Source: Halorubrum aidingense JCM 13560 (GTDB taxonomy: Archaea > Halobacteriota > Halobacteria > Halobacteriales > Haloferacaceae). From it: 48,817 nucleotides of DNA. The translations under genes were made by a program, and so were the position numbers. Under the pieces are notes generated by a model, which did no database searches, was not told the DNA's origin, and worked only from the letters and a program-made list of their open reading frames with translations. Shown piece by piece: positions 1 through 9,019 of the stretch. The stretch covers positions 18,155 to 66,971 of the forward strand of contig NZ_AOJI01000035.1 of the NCBI RefSeq assembly GCF_000336995.1, read 5' to 3'. How positions within the stretch are numbered: the stretch's first letter is position 1; each line of letters starts with the position of its first letter.

Positions 1-151
1 CGAGTATACGCGCTGATCCCTCATAAGTGTGGTATGTGGGGGCGTAGCACTACGTGGAGGAGGAGTACGACTATTGCGTGCGAGGCGGGTACCGAAACGA
101 AAACGCGGCGAAACGGGGAGAGGGAAAGAGGCTGCGGCGCGGGGGATCGGC
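1..151. other. Window edge, no gene seen
   Basis: The first 151 bases contain no supported gene. The frames running through it are shadows of the radical SAM gene. It holds ctcataagt-like AT sequence at 21-29 and a purine-rich stretch at 95-132, neither of which I can assign. Confidence 0.5.
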
Positions 152-1150
152 TCAGGCGACCGGCGTGCGCTCGACGACGGTGCCGTTGACGGTCGGGTAC
201 TGCTCGACGATCTCGCCCTCGTCGAGGTCGCCGTCTTCGACCATCTCCTCTAAGAGCCACCACGCGACCTCGACGTGGTTCGATTTGACGGTGTAGAACT
301 CCTCGGGGACGCCGAGCGCCTCGAAGCGCTCGGGCTCGGCGAAGGCCTTCCCGTAGACGAGGGTGCCGTCGTCGGTCACCTCGTCGAACTCGCGGCGGAT
401 GTTCCGGGCCATCCGCTTGAGCCGGTTCCGGTGCTGGGCGGCGTCTTTGAACACGGACGTACAGAAGTACACCTTCTCGTGGCTCGCCATCTCCGAGACG
501 ATCGACTCGTCTTTCGACCCCTCGACGGCGGACATGTGCCCCTCCTGCAGTTCGAAGCCCTCCTCCTGCATCCGGCGGTAGTTGCCGTCGGACATCTCGA
601 ACTCGTTGACGTTACAGAACTCCGCGGCGCCCTCGTCTAAGAACTCCAGGAACTCCGGCTCCGCGCGGATGCCGGGGATCTCGAAGGCGGGCGTGAGTCC
701 CTCCTCGCGGGCGATGTACAGGATCTCCTCCCACTCGGTGCCGTGCATGTCGCCCCACAGCTCCACCGGCGGGTGGAAGCGGATCTCGTCGAGCCCGGCC
801 TCCGAGAGCCGACGCATATTCTCGCGCCCGCCCGTGATCCCGGTGTAGAGGTGCGTGTGGTGGTCCTCGCCGAACTCGTCTTTGAGCAGTTCGAGGTACC
901 GGCACGTCTTCGCCATCGCCTCCTGCGGTTCGCCGCCGGTGATCGAGGTGCCGAGCGCGCTCATCCGCTTGGCCTCCGCGATCACGTCCTCGTCGGACTC
1001 GACCTTCCGCTCGTTGGCGTACACGTCGGTGACGTTCTTCCGGTTCTCTCCGAGGGGGCAGTAGAAACAGTCCCGCTGGTCGCAGTAGCCGTAGACGAAC
1101 AGCACCATCTTGCCGCCCTTGGCGCACTGCTCACAGCCCTTGGAGATCAT
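152..1150 (-). CDS. Radical SAM protein, archaeal family of unknown substrate
   Basis: A 332-residue protein predicted to bind a [4Fe-4S] cluster and S-adenosylmethionine. The cluster cysteines are C23, C28 and C31, giving CX4CX2C instead of the usual CX3CX2C. The AdoMet-binding GGEP motif is at residues 72-75. An extra CXXC pair lies at residues 6-9, and further single cysteines occur downstream. The family resembles archaeal radical SAM proteins that start with a KGC..C segment; their substrate is not known to me. The ATG start directly precedes that conserved segment. The gene is divergent from the lipoprotein gene at 1284, with 133 bp between them. The radical SAM assignment is firm; the reaction is unknown. 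Confidence 0.9.
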   Translation of the reverse strand: MISKGCEQCAKGGKMVLFVYGYCDQRDCFYCPLGENRKNVTDVYANERKVESDEDVIAEAKRMSALGTSITGGEPQEAMAKTCRYLELLKDEFGEDHHTHLYTGITGGRENMRRLSEAGLDEIRFHPPVELWGDMHGTEWEEILYIAREEGLTPAFEIPGIRAEPEFLEFLDEGAAEFCNVNEFEMSDGNYRRMQEEGFELQEGHMSAVEGSKDESIVSEMASHEKVYFCTSVFKDAAQHRNRLKRMARNIRREFDEVTDDGTLVYGKAFAEPERFEALGVPEEFYTVKSNHVEVAWWLLEEMVEDGDLDEGEIVEQYPTVNGTVVERTPVA

Positions 1151-1283
1151 CTACACCCCTGTACCCGCTCCGGCCTCAAAAAGCGTCCGAACTCCGCGCT
1201 CCCGGGTGATACGTTGCCACAGCGCTCCGGTCGCGGGTCTCAGAGGCACAAAGTATGTACCCCTCGGGCGGTGACCGGCGGGT

Positions 1284-2015
1284 ATGACTCGACGATCGAG
1301 CGCTGACCCTCCGTCCGCCGCCGACGCCGCCGATCTCGACGCCAACGCCGACACGACCACCCGTCGCCGCGCGCTCGCGGTCGGCGGTGCGGTCGGCATC
1401 GCCGGGCTCGCCGGCTGTACCGCCATCGACGTGTTCACCGGCGACGAGCCCGCGGAGTTCACCGCCGGGACGGCGACCGTCGCCGACGCGGTACTCGACG
1501 AGACCGGCTACGAGCTCAACGAGATCTTCACCGAGACCGTCACCCAACAGTTCGAGGTCGCCGGCTCGACACGGGAGGTTCGCGTGACGAACCGGGTCGC
1601 CGAGTACGACCGGGCCGTCGAACTGTTCGGCGAACGGTATCAGGCCGCCGTGTTCGCCGCGCTCGCCACCCCGCGCGTCGAGGTGCTCGGGCAGGCGTTC
1701 AACCCGATCGCTGACCTCGACGACGCGGAGCGCGCCGAGCTCATCTTGAACCGCTACGACAACGTCGAGGACCTCGAACGCGGCTCCGAGTACACCACCT
1801 CGATGCTCGATACCGACGTCGACGTCGTCGTCTACACCGCGAGCGCCGAAATCTCCGGCGCGGGCCTCACCGTCGACGTCGAACTGCACGTCGGCGCCCC
1901 CGTGGAGGCGGGCGAGGACTACGTGCTCCCGCTGGCGGCGTACCCGGAGGACTTCGGCGACGGGGAGGTCGTCCGCCGGATGATCAACGGGATCGAGTAC
2001 AGCGCGGAGGAGTAG
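1284..2015 (+). CDS. Tat-exported lipoprotein, DUF6517-like
   Basis: A 243-residue predicted cell-surface lipoprotein. It has a twin-arginine signal (arginines at 26-28), a short hydrophobic stretch and a lipobox ending LAGC with the lipidated cysteine at residue 44, which is the usual haloarchaeal arrangement. The mature part is acidic and has no transmembrane segment or catalytic motif that I can identify. It resembles the haloarchaeal DUF6517 family from memory. The N-terminal extension before the arginines is longer than usual, so a later start is possible, although no ATG lies between. Function is unknown. Confidence 0.82.
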   Translation: MTRRSSADPPSAADAADLDANADTTTRRRALAVGGAVGIAGLAGCTAIDVFTGDEPAEFTAGTATVADAVLDETGYELNEIFTETVTQQFEVAGSTREVRVTNRVAEYDRAVELFGERYQAAVFAALATPRVEVLGQAFNPIADLDDAERAELILNRYDNVEDLERGSEYTTSMLDTDVDVVVYTASAEISGAGLTVDVELHVGAPVEAGEDYVLPLAAYPEDFGDGEVVRRMINGIEYSAEE

Positions 2016-2092
2016 GTGACGCCGGCGCCCGCCCCGACGTCGGCCCGCCGCGAGCCGAAAACATATCCCGACCTGTCGCGTAGCTCTCCGTA

Positions 2093-3199
2093 ATGCTGCT
2101 CGTCCTCTGTGTCGACCTCGACGACGACCTCGGCCGCAAGACGGGGATCCCCACGCCCGTCATCGGCGCGGACGACGTCACCGAGGCCGCGGTCGCGCTC
2201 GCGACCGCCGATCCGGAGGACTCCGACGTGAACGTCCTGTTTCAGGGCGTCAACGTCCACGACGAGTTGGCGGCGGCCGGCGAGGCCGTCGAGGTCGCCG
2301 CGGTCACGGGGATCGACGGCTCCGACGTGAAGGCGAACCGCGCCGTCGGGAAGGAGGTCGACCGCGTCCTCGCCGAGCTATCGACCGGCGAGGAGGTGTC
2401 GGCCGTCGTCATCACCGACGGCGCCCAAGACGAGTCGGTGCTCCCGGTGATACGGTCTCGGATGCCGATCGACGGGATGCGCCGCGTCGTCGTCCGGCAG
2501 GCGCAGGACCTCGAATCGCTCTACTACACGATCAAGCAGGTGCTCGCGGACCCGGAGACGCGCGGAACGATCCTCGTCCCGCTCGGCGTCCTCCTCCTCA
2601 TCTACCCCCTCGTCGTCGTCGCGAACCTCTTCGACGTCGCCGGCGCGGCCGTCCTCGGTATCCTCTCGGGGATCGTCGGGCTCTACTCGCTGTTCCGCGG
2701 ACTCGGGTTAGAGGACACCGTCGACGGCGCGGCGGCGACGGTTCGCAACGTGCTGTACACCGGCCGCGTCACCCTCGTCACCTACGTCGTCGCGCTCGCG
2801 TTGCTCGTCGTCGGCGGCGTCCAAGGGCTCGACACGGTCGAGGCGGTCCGCGACACCGGCGCCGGTGCGACCACCGGAATCCTCGTCGCCGCGTTCGTTC
2901 ACGGGCTCGTCCAGTGGCTCGCGGTCGCCGGCGTCACCTCGAGTCTCGGGCAGATCACCGACGAGTACCTCGCCGGCCGATTCCGCTGGCGGTACCTCAA
3001 CGCGCCGTTTTACGTGCTCTCTATCGCCGTCGTGCTGTACGCCGTCTCCGGGTTCTTCCTGCCGGCCGCCCCTGGTGTGACGCCGCTCGGGCTCCCGGAC
3101 CTCGCGCTGGCGCTCGCGGCGGGGACGCTCATCGGCGTATTGAGTACGCTCGCGTTCGCAGTCGCGGAGTCGCAGTTGCCGTCCGCGGAGCCGGCGTGA
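2093..3199 (+). CDS. DUF373 family membrane protein
   Basis: A 368-residue protein with a soluble N-terminal domain (about residues 1-155) that begins with an aspartate-rich LCVDLDDDLG motif and contains a repeated small-residue and Asp pattern. About six hydrophobic membrane helices follow, from roughly residue 165 to the C-terminus. This two-part layout is typical of the archaeal DUF373 family, whose function is unknown. An AT-rich element (aaacatat) lies about 30 nt before the ATG, consistent with a short or absent leader. It stands alone between a lipoprotein gene and a convergent membrane-protein gene. Confidence 0.9.
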   Translation: MLLVLCVDLDDDLGRKTGIPTPVIGADDVTEAAVALATADPEDSDVNVLFQGVNVHDELAAAGEAVEVAAVTGIDGSDVKANRAVGKEVDRVLAELSTGEEVSAVVITDGAQDESVLPVIRSRMPIDGMRRVVVRQAQDLESLYYTIKQVLADPETRGTILVPLGVLLLIYPLVVVANLFDVAGAAVLGILSGIVGLYSLFRGLGLEDTVDGAAATVRNVLYTGRVTLVTYVVALALLVVGGVQGLDTVEAVRDTGAGATTGILVAAFVHGLVQWLAVAGVTSSLGQITDEYLAGRFRWRYLNAPFYVLSIAVVLYAVSGFFLPAAPGVTPLGLPDLALALAAGTLIGVLSTLAFAVAESQLPSAEPA

Positions 3200-3270
3200 A
3201 GTGAAGGCGGCCGCACGCTCCTCTGCGGCACGGTCGGTGGACGGTCTCCCGGCTCGCGGTCACCGACCCG

Positions 3271-4251
3271 CTACCGCGGCGTCCACTCGTCGCAGGCGTC
3301 CATGTTCTCCATCAGCTCGTCGTGGTGAGCGCAGTACGGCTGCATCCCCTGTTCGGTACGGACGTAATCGAACTGCGCGCAGTTCCCGCAGTAGGTGTCT
3401 CCCGGGCCGTCGCGCGCTGCCGCGGCTCCGGCTCCCGGCGACGGTCCGGTCGGTGTCGCGGACTCGTTCGGGGCCCCCGTCACGTCCGCTCCGCCTGCTC
3501 CGCTCGCTCCGTTGCCATCGAGCGGCGATCGGATCGCCGTCGCGGTCTCGCCGCCGTCGCTCACGCCCGCGGCGTCGGTCCCCGCGGGAGACGACTGACT
3601 GCCGGACCCGTTTCCGCCGGACGTGGCGGATGACCCCGATGCTCCCGGCTGATTGGTCTGCGTCTCGACCTCGCCGTCGGGCGTACCGCCCAAGAGGCCG
3701 ACGCCGCCCATCCCGTCGATCTGGTCGCGTTCGACCTCGATGATCTTCGTCTCTCCTTTGTGCGTCACCTCCATGGTGACGGTCCCGCCGGGGTCGTTTC
3801 GCGTTTTGAAGTTGGCGACGCCGACGAACACGCTCCACAGCATCGTCGCGGCCCCGAGGAAGTACAGCCCCGCGGTCGGCAGCGTGAGGTCGGTGAGCTC
3901 CGGGCGCGGGCCGCCCACCCACTGATACGGGTACGCGTGCGCGAACAGCGCGACGCCGAGGCCCATGACGGCCGCCCCGACGATCGCGGCGGCCCGGGTG
4001 TTGCGATCGGCCGGGAGCACGGTCATCACGCCGAGCAACAGCAGGGGGACGCCTGCGCCGCCGAGGATCCCGCCGAGCCGGCGGGCCGCGCCGGAGTCGT
4101 ACCCGCTCGGGAGCAGCACCTCCGCGGCCACGAGAATCCCGCCGACGAGCAGCAGCGTGCCGGCGACGAACGAGCCCACGCCGAGATAGAGGCGACGCGG
4201 ATCGACCTCGGAGCGTCCCCGACCGCCGTACGCCTCCGAGAGACTGGTCAT
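3271..4251 (-). CDS. Membrane protein with C-terminal zinc-finger-like domain (DUF7139-like)
   Basis: A 326-residue protein with four hydrophobic helices in the first ~150 residues, a soluble segment, then a long Gly/Ser/Ala-rich low-complexity linker of about 100 residues. The last ~40 residues hold CGNC, YCAHH and a final DACDEW, a likely Cys/His metal site. The ATG at 4251 is preferred over the longer open frame because the conserved-looking MTSLSEAYGG begins there. Haloarchaeal DUF7139 proteins begin in a similar way, but the number is from memory. The linker resembles a tether holding a small metal domain away from the membrane. Function is unknown. Confidence 0.75.
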   Translation of the reverse strand: MTSLSEAYGGRGRSEVDPRRLYLGVGSFVAGTLLLVGGILVAAEVLLPSGYDSGAARRLGGILGGAGVPLLLLGVMTVLPADRNTRAAAIVGAAVMGLGVALFAHAYPYQWVGGPRPELTDLTLPTAGLYFLGAATMLWSVFVGVANFKTRNDPGGTVTMEVTHKGETKIIEVERDQIDGMGGVGLLGGTPDGEVETQTNQPGASGSSATSGGNGSGSQSSPAGTDAAGVSDGGETATAIRSPLDGNGASGAGGADVTGAPNESATPTGPSPGAGAAAARDGPGDTYCGNCAQFDYVRTEQGMQPYCAHHDELMENMDACDEWTPR

Positions 4252-4363
4252 ACGCGGCCTACGTCGTCCTCCCTGAAAACAGTATGTCAGACGTTCGCCG
4301 TCGATTGCTGACACGACGGTCGCGGGGCGGTCGCCTCGACCGGCCCGATCTGTCCCCGCGGGG

Positions 4364-5425
4364 TCAGATGAGCGCGTCGATGTCGACGTTCGCCTCCAGC
4401 AGCTCCGCCATCCGGTCGACGGTCCGCGCGTCGCGGGTCCGTCCGCCGCGGACGACTCCCTCGGCGCGGTCGATGGCGGTGACGGTGTCGGTGTTCACGG
4501 CGAGCACGGGCTTGCCGGCGTCGGCGGCCTTCCCGAGCACGGCGCCGGAGGGTCGGTGCCCGCCGGTCAAGACGAGACACGCGACGCCGGAGGCGTCGAG
4601 CGCGGCCGTCTGCACGTCCGCGCGGTCGCCGCCGGTGATGACAGCGGCGTCGCGGGCGCGCCGGAAGTAGCGCAGCGCCTCGTCGCCGCCCATCGCGCCG
4701 ACGAGGAAGCGCTCGACGAAGGCGTCCGTCGGCGCGTCGGTGAGCAGCTCCGCGCCGAGCTCGTCGGCGAGTTCGCCGACGGTGACGCCCGCCAGCTCCT
4801 TCTCGTGCGGGATGGCGCCGAGCACGGTGATGCCCTTCGACTCGAGGAACGGGATCCCGTCCTGATCGAGCGACTCGAAGGCGTCGTCAGACACCTTGTT
4901 GAACACGACGCCCGCGAGTCGGTCCCCGAAGGCGTCGGCCGCCGCGAGCACCTCGTCGAGGTCGTTCGGGGAGCCGTACTCGGCGACGAGCACGACCCGC
5001 GCGTCGAGCGCCTCCGCGACGTCGACGTCGGTGAGGTCGACGACGCCGCCGGTGGTCCAGCGGCCCCCGCCCTCGACGAACATCTGGTCGCGGTCGGCGG
5101 CCAGTTCGGCGAACTCCTCGCGGATCCGGTCGCGCAGGGCGCCGGCGTCCTCGGTGCCGCGGATCGCGCCCTCGACGAACGTCGGCGAGTAGACGACGGG
5201 CTCCATCTGGTGCATCTCGGCGTCGAGCCCGAGCACCTCGCGGGCCAGCATGGGGTCCTGATCGAGCGTCTTGCCGACGTTCGACTGCAGGCGCGTCCCC
5301 TTCGGTTTCATGTAGCCGACGCTGCGGCCGCGGTCGGCGGCCAGTCGCGCGAGCGCGACGGTGATCGCTGTTTTGCCGGTGTGTTCTCCGGTCGCGGTGA
5401 CGAGTGTCGTGGTGGGTTCTGTCAT
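4364..5425 (-). CDS. BioD-like P-loop protein with DRTGG domain (annotated as phosphotransacetylase family)
   Basis: A 353-residue protein. The N-terminal ~200 residues are a dethiobiotin-synthetase-like P-loop NTPase with a Walker A motif near residues 13-19 (GEHTGKT). The remainder matches the DRTGG domain found before the catalytic part of long bacterial phosphotransacetylases. The acetyltransferase catalytic domain itself is absent, so the frequent label phosphotransacetylase family probably overstates the function. The start overlaps the stop of the upstream acetate-CoA ligase by 4 bp (ATGA), so the two are surely co-transcribed and probably translationally coupled. A regulatory or sensor role in acetyl-CoA metabolism is an inference. 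Confidence 0.85.
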   Translation of the reverse strand: MTEPTTTLVTATGEHTGKTAITVALARLAADRGRSVGYMKPKGTRLQSNVGKTLDQDPMLAREVLGLDAEMHQMEPVVYSPTFVEGAIRGTEDAGALRDRIREEFAELAADRDQMFVEGGGRWTTGGVVDLTDVDVAEALDARVVLVAEYGSPNDLDEVLAAADAFGDRLAGVVFNKVSDDAFESLDQDGIPFLESKGITVLGAIPHEKELAGVTVGELADELGAELLTDAPTDAFVERFLVGAMGGDEALRYFRRARDAAVITGGDRADVQTAALDASGVACLVLTGGHRPSGAVLGKAADAGKPVLAVNTDTVTAIDRAEGVVRGGRTRDARTVDRMAELLEANVDIDALI

Positions 5426-7536
5426 GCTTCGAGTTCCTCGGGGTCAACCGTAAGTCTCACGTCGACGGCGGCGGCGTTCGTGCCCCCGTCGTCGTCGGGC
5501 AGTGCGACGAGCGGATTGATGTCGAGCTCCAGGATGGCCGGGAAGTCCGTCACGAGTTGGGAGAGCCGACCGATCGTCTCGACGACGGCGTCGACGTCGA
5601 CCGGGTCGCGACCGCGGGCGCCGCGCAGCAGGGGCGCCGACTGGATCTCCTCGGTCATCGTCCGCGCTTCCGACTCCGAGACGGGCGCGACGCGGAAGGT
5701 GGTGTCCTCCATCACCTCCACGAAGATCCCGCCGAGGCCGAACATCAGCAGCGGACCGAACTGGGGGTCCCGGTTCATACCGACGATCGTCTCGACGCCG
5801 TTATCGAGATCGACCATCTCCTGGACCTGCACGCCGAGCACCGTCGCGTCGGGCTGGTAGTTCCGCGCTCGGGTGATCAGGTCCTCGTAGGTGTCCGCCA
5901 CGTCGTCGTCCGTGACGCCGACGGCGACGCCGCCGATGTCGGACTTGTGGAGGATGTCCGGAGAGACGATCTTCATCACCACGTCGCCGTCGATGTCGGC
6001 GGCGACCGCGGCGGCGCGCTCGGGGGAGTCGACGATCTCTCCCGCGGGCGTCGGAATGCCGTACGCGTCGAGCAGTTCCATCGCCTCGACGCCGAGCCGG
6101 TTGTCGTCGCGGTCGCGGACCGTTCCGAGGATCTCGCGGGCGCGCTCGCGGTCGACGTCGAACGACATCGGCGCGTCGTACTCGCGCTGTTTGATGTCTC
6201 GGTACTGCGCGAGCGTCGCGAGGCTCTCGATCCCGCGGGCGGGATCGAAGTAACAGGGGATCCCCCTCGCCTGCAACTGCTGTTTCGGCTCGCGCGTCCG
6301 GTCGCCGCCCATCAGACAGGCGGCGACGGGCGCGTCCATCTCCTCGCTCACCGCCTCGATCGCGTCCGCGAGGTCGTCGAAGTCGATCGTCGCCGTCGGC
6401 GCGGCCAATACGAGTGCGGCCCCGACGTTGTCGTCGGCGACGGTGATCTCCAGGGCCTCTCGGAACCGCTCGACGTCGGCGTCGCCGATGACGTCGACCG
6501 GGTTGTGGATGTTCGCCTCCTCCGGCATCGAGTCCCGCAGCGCGTCGCTCGTCTCGCTCGTGAACGACGCCATGTCGAGGTCGGCGTCGCCCACCGCGTC
6601 GGTCGCCATCACGCCGGGGCCGCCGGCGTTGGTGACGATCGCGACGCTGTCGGTGTCGGGCAGCGGCTGGCTGCCGAGGATGCCGGCGGCGTCGAACAGC
6701 TCGTCGACCGACTCCGCGCGGATGACGCCGGCCTGGTCGAGGCCGGCCTCGTACGCCTTATCCGAGCCGGCGAGCGTGCCGGTGTGCGAGGAAGCGGCCT
6801 GCGCGCCCGCGCTCGTCCGCCCCGACTTCACGGCGACGATCGGGGTGTCCTGAGAGGTCTCGCGGGCGGTGTCGATGAACTCCCGGCCGTCCTCGATCCC
6901 TTCGAGGTAGCCGATGATCACGTCCGTCTCGTCGTCGTCTCCCCAGTGGTCGACGAAGTCGGTCTCGTCTAAGACCGCCTTGTTGCCGAGCGAGACGACG
7001 TCTTTGAAGCCGATCCCGTTGTCGTTGGCCCAGTCGAGGACCGCGGTGACGAACGCGCCGGACTGGCTCATAAACGAGAGCCCGCCCGGGAGCGCGTTCT
7101 CGGGGCCGAACGTCGCGTTCATGCCCGAGGGCGTCGACATGATCCCCAGGCTGTTGGGGCCGACGAGGTTGAGATCGTACTCGTCGGCTATCTCTGCGAG
7201 GCGCCGCTCCCTCGCCGCCCCGTCCTCTCCCGTCTCGCCGAATCCGGCGGTGATCACGACGACGTTGCGGACGCCGGCCGCCCCGCACGCTTCGATCGCG
7301 TCTAAGACGATCGAGGGCGGCACGACGACGACGGCGACGTCGGCGTTCGCGTCGGCCACCTCGTCGACGCAGGGCGTCCCGAGCACCTCGTCGTAGTTCG
7401 GGTTGACGGGAACGGTGTCACCGTCGAAGTCGTCGAGTAAGTTCGACGTGACGGCGCGACCGACGGCCCCCTCGCGGGCCGTGGCGCCGACGACGGCGAC
7501 CCGATCCGGGTCGAACAGCTCATTGAGCGTACCCAT
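5422..7536 (-). CDS. Acetate-CoA ligase (ADP-forming), fused alpha-beta type
   Basis: A 704-residue cytoplasmic enzyme that interconverts acetyl-CoA, ADP and phosphate with acetate, CoA and ATP; in archaea it usually makes ATP from acyl-CoA. The N-terminal CoA-binding Rossmann domain begins near VAVVGA. The phosphorylated active-site histidine is in SSHTGTLAG. The C-terminal third is an ATP-grasp domain beginning near MELLDAYGIPTP. Alpha and beta parts are fused in one chain, as in haloarchaeal enzymes. The ATG at 7536 fits a TATA-like box at 7561-7568 and a leaderless transcript better than an upstream in-frame start at 7554. It heads a two-gene operon. Confidence 0.93.
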   Translation of the reverse strand: MGTLNELFDPDRVAVVGATAREGAVGRAVTSNLLDDFDGDTVPVNPNYDEVLGTPCVDEVADANADVAVVVVPPSIVLDAIEACGAAGVRNVVVITAGFGETGEDGAARERRLAEIADEYDLNLVGPNSLGIMSTPSGMNATFGPENALPGGLSFMSQSGAFVTAVLDWANDNGIGFKDVVSLGNKAVLDETDFVDHWGDDDETDVIIGYLEGIEDGREFIDTARETSQDTPIVAVKSGRTSAGAQAASSHTGTLAGSDKAYEAGLDQAGVIRAESVDELFDAAGILGSQPLPDTDSVAIVTNAGGPGVMATDAVGDADLDMASFTSETSDALRDSMPEEANIHNPVDVIGDADVERFREALEITVADDNVGAALVLAAPTATIDFDDLADAIEAVSEEMDAPVAACLMGGDRTREPKQQLQARGIPCYFDPARGIESLATLAQYRDIKQREYDAPMSFDVDRERAREILGTVRDRDDNRLGVEAMELLDAYGIPTPAGEIVDSPERAAAVAADIDGDVVMKIVSPDILHKSDIGGVAVGVTDDDVADTYEDLITRARNYQPDATVLGVQVQEMVDLDNGVETIVGMNRDPQFGPLLMFGLGGIFVEVMEDTTFRVAPVSESEARTMTEEIQSAPLLRGARGRDPVDVDAVVETIGRLSQLVTDFPAILELDINPLVALPDDDGGTNAAAVDVRLTVDPEELEA

Positions 7537-7560
7537 CAACGAGTATCTACGCAAACCACC

Positions 7561-7568
7561 GGTTTAAG
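7561..7568 (-). promoter_or_regulatory. TATA-like box of the acetate-CoA ligase operon
   Basis: On the minus strand this reads CTTAAACC, centred about 28 nt before the ATG at 7536. Archaeal transcription usually starts about 26 nt downstream of the TATA centre, predicting a leaderless mRNA. The rest of the 270-bp gap to 7806 holds no gene I can support. It has one weak inverted repeat, TGAGAT/ATCTCA at 7630-7653. Confidence 0.55.
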
Positions 7569-7806
7569 ATCGGTGGGAGCGTTTTCAGTAGCTGAGTCAA
7601 TAATGAACGACCGATCTGATCTCGGCATGTGAGATAGACATACACACATCTCAACGGGTTGTTCACGTCTGGTCCACGCAGTTCTGTCCCCGGCAGCGTT
7701 GGCCCTGCTCTCGTTCCTCCGGTACGCCGGTCTCGTCTCTCGCACCTCGCTCTCACGCGCTCTCGACGGCCGTATTCACAGAGGCGCCGACGATCCGCTC
7801 CGGCGA

Positions 7807-8199
7807 TCAGTCGGCCGACACGCCGGTCGCCTCGAGGGCGATCCCCGGCGATTCCGTCGGCGTCTCGTCCGCAACGGTCAGCGTGACGCCGCCGTCCGCG
7901 AGCTCGACGGTGGCGTCGGTGGCGCCGCGCGTGTACTCCGCGGCGTGGTCCCCGTTCGGATCGAACCGAACGCCCTCGTTCAACAGCGGGGTCTCGCTCA
8001 GCCGTTCGACCTTGCGGTAGGCCGTCGACAGCGCCAGATCGCACGCGTCGGCCAGCTCGCCCGTCGTCATCGCCGTCTCCGCGGCGCTGAGTATCGCCCG
8101 GCAGTCCGGGTCCGCGAGCGCTTCGAACGTTGCGTCGAGCGTCTCGTCGCCCTCCGTCACCGTCGTCGGTCCGTTCGTGCGTACCGCGTTTCGCTTCAT
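7807..8199 (-). CDS. Winged-helix transcriptional regulator (ArsR-like)
   Basis: A 130-residue protein with a compact winged helix at about residues 22-85. The segment LADPDCRAILSAA is followed by a recognition region with TTGELADACDLALSTAYRKV, a common arrangement in haloarchaeal ArsR/TrmB-like regulators. The C-terminal ~45 residues are acidic and lack an obvious metal- or ligand-binding motif, so the effector is unknown. It is divergent from the Bat-type HTH gene at 8376. A near-perfect palindrome between its TATA box and start suggests autoregulation. Confidence 0.85.
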   Translation of the reverse strand: MKRNAVRTNGPTTVTEGDETLDATFEALADPDCRAILSAAETAMTTGELADACDLALSTAYRKVERLSETPLLNEGVRFDPNGDHAAEYTRGATDATVELADGGVTLTVADETPTESPGIALEATGVSAD

Positions 8200-8235
8200 G
8201 GATGATCGTACCGGCTCCGCCTACCCCAACACCGT

Positions 8236-8261
8236 CCCTACATATGTGGGGTGTTTTATAA
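8236..8261 (-). promoter_or_regulatory. Promoter and candidate operator of the winged-helix regulator gene
   Basis: The minus-strand TATA box TTATAAAAC covers 8253-8261 and predicts transcription from about 8230, roughly 30 nt before the ATG. Immediately downstream, at 8236-8251, lies the 16-bp near-palindrome ccctacatatgtgggg, with a perfect core acatatgt and CCC/GGG arms interrupted by one mismatched pair. A site between TATA box and start point is well placed for repression by a dimeric winged-helix protein. Autoregulation is an inference. Confidence 0.55.
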
Positions 8262-8375
8262 GTGCCGCCGGGGAGACCGGATCGGCGGAGCCGCGATCGG
8301 TCGACCCGTCCGAACCGTCCCGCCGCGGCCGCGGTCGCTCCCGTCAACGTTTTGGGCGGTGGCGGGTACCGTTGG

Positions 8376-9017
8376 ATGAGGATGGGATCCGGCATCAGAG
8401 CGGAGGTTTCGCTGCCGACGTCGGCGCCGTCGCCGTTCGACGGCGTCGTCGACGGGTCGACCTCGATCTACAGCGTCGCTCGGAGCACCCCCGACGGCGA
8501 TGCGGACGCGGTCGTCCTCGAGTTCATCGGCGACGCGGATCTGCCGGTTCCCGACGGCGTCGAGGTCGTCTTCGACTACGGCGGGAAGGCCGCCTACCGG
8601 TTCGAGGTGCCGTGTTGTGAGGACTCGCCGTTCGCCGTGCTCGACCGGCACGGCGTGCCGGTCTCCGAGACGACGATCCGAGACGGGCGGCTGCTCGTCA
8701 CGTTCCACGCGACGGACCTCCCGACGCTGCGCTCCGTGCTCGACGCCTTCCGCGAGTCGTGTCCGGACATGCAGGTGTTGCGGCTGTTGCAGTCCTCGTC
8801 GACGCCGGAGGAGTCCGACCTCGTCACGGTCGACCGCAGCGAACTGACCGAGCGCCAGCGCGAGGTGCTCACGACCGCGTACGAGGCCGGCTACTTCGAC
8901 CATCCGAAGGGGGCCAACGCCGGCGAGGTCGCCGAGTCGCTCGGCATCGACCGGTCGACGTTCTCCGAGCACATGGCGGCCGCCCAGCGGAAGCTGCTGT
9001 CGACGCTGCTCGATTGA
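8376..9017 (+). CDS. Bat-type helix-turn-helix regulator (HTH_10)
   Basis: A 213-residue protein with a variable N-terminal sensory or dimerisation domain (about residues 1-150) and a C-terminal HTH_10 domain. That domain begins at LTERQREVL and contains the signature ending GIDRSTFSEHMAAAQRKL, as in bacterio-opsin activator and its many haloarchaeal paralogues. A TATA-like cgttttggg at 8348-8356 predicts initiation near 8377, which fits ATG 8376 or the in-frame ATG 8382. A CC pair (VPCCEDS) near residue 79 could bind metal or be redox active, but this is a guess. The target genes are unknown. Confidence 0.85.
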   Translation: MRMGSGIRAEVSLPTSAPSPFDGVVDGSTSIYSVARSTPDGDADAVVLEFIGDADLPVPDGVEVVFDYGGKAAYRFEVPCCEDSPFAVLDRHGVPVSETTIRDGRLLVTFHATDLPTLRSVLDAFRESCPDMQVLRLLQSSSTPEESDLVTVDRSELTERQREVLTTAYEAGYFDHPKGANAGEVAESLGIDRSTFSEHMAAAQRKLLSTLLD

Positions 9018-9019
9018 CC

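Noticed and set aside
152..1150. Extra plus-strand genes at 275-640 and 743-1306
   Set aside because: They lie wholly antisense to the radical SAM gene and show no domains.
4556..6972. Long plus-strand frames across the acetate-CoA ligase operon
   Set aside because: They mirror the valine, aspartate and arginine pattern of antisense reading and have no family character, whereas the minus strand has clear enzymes.
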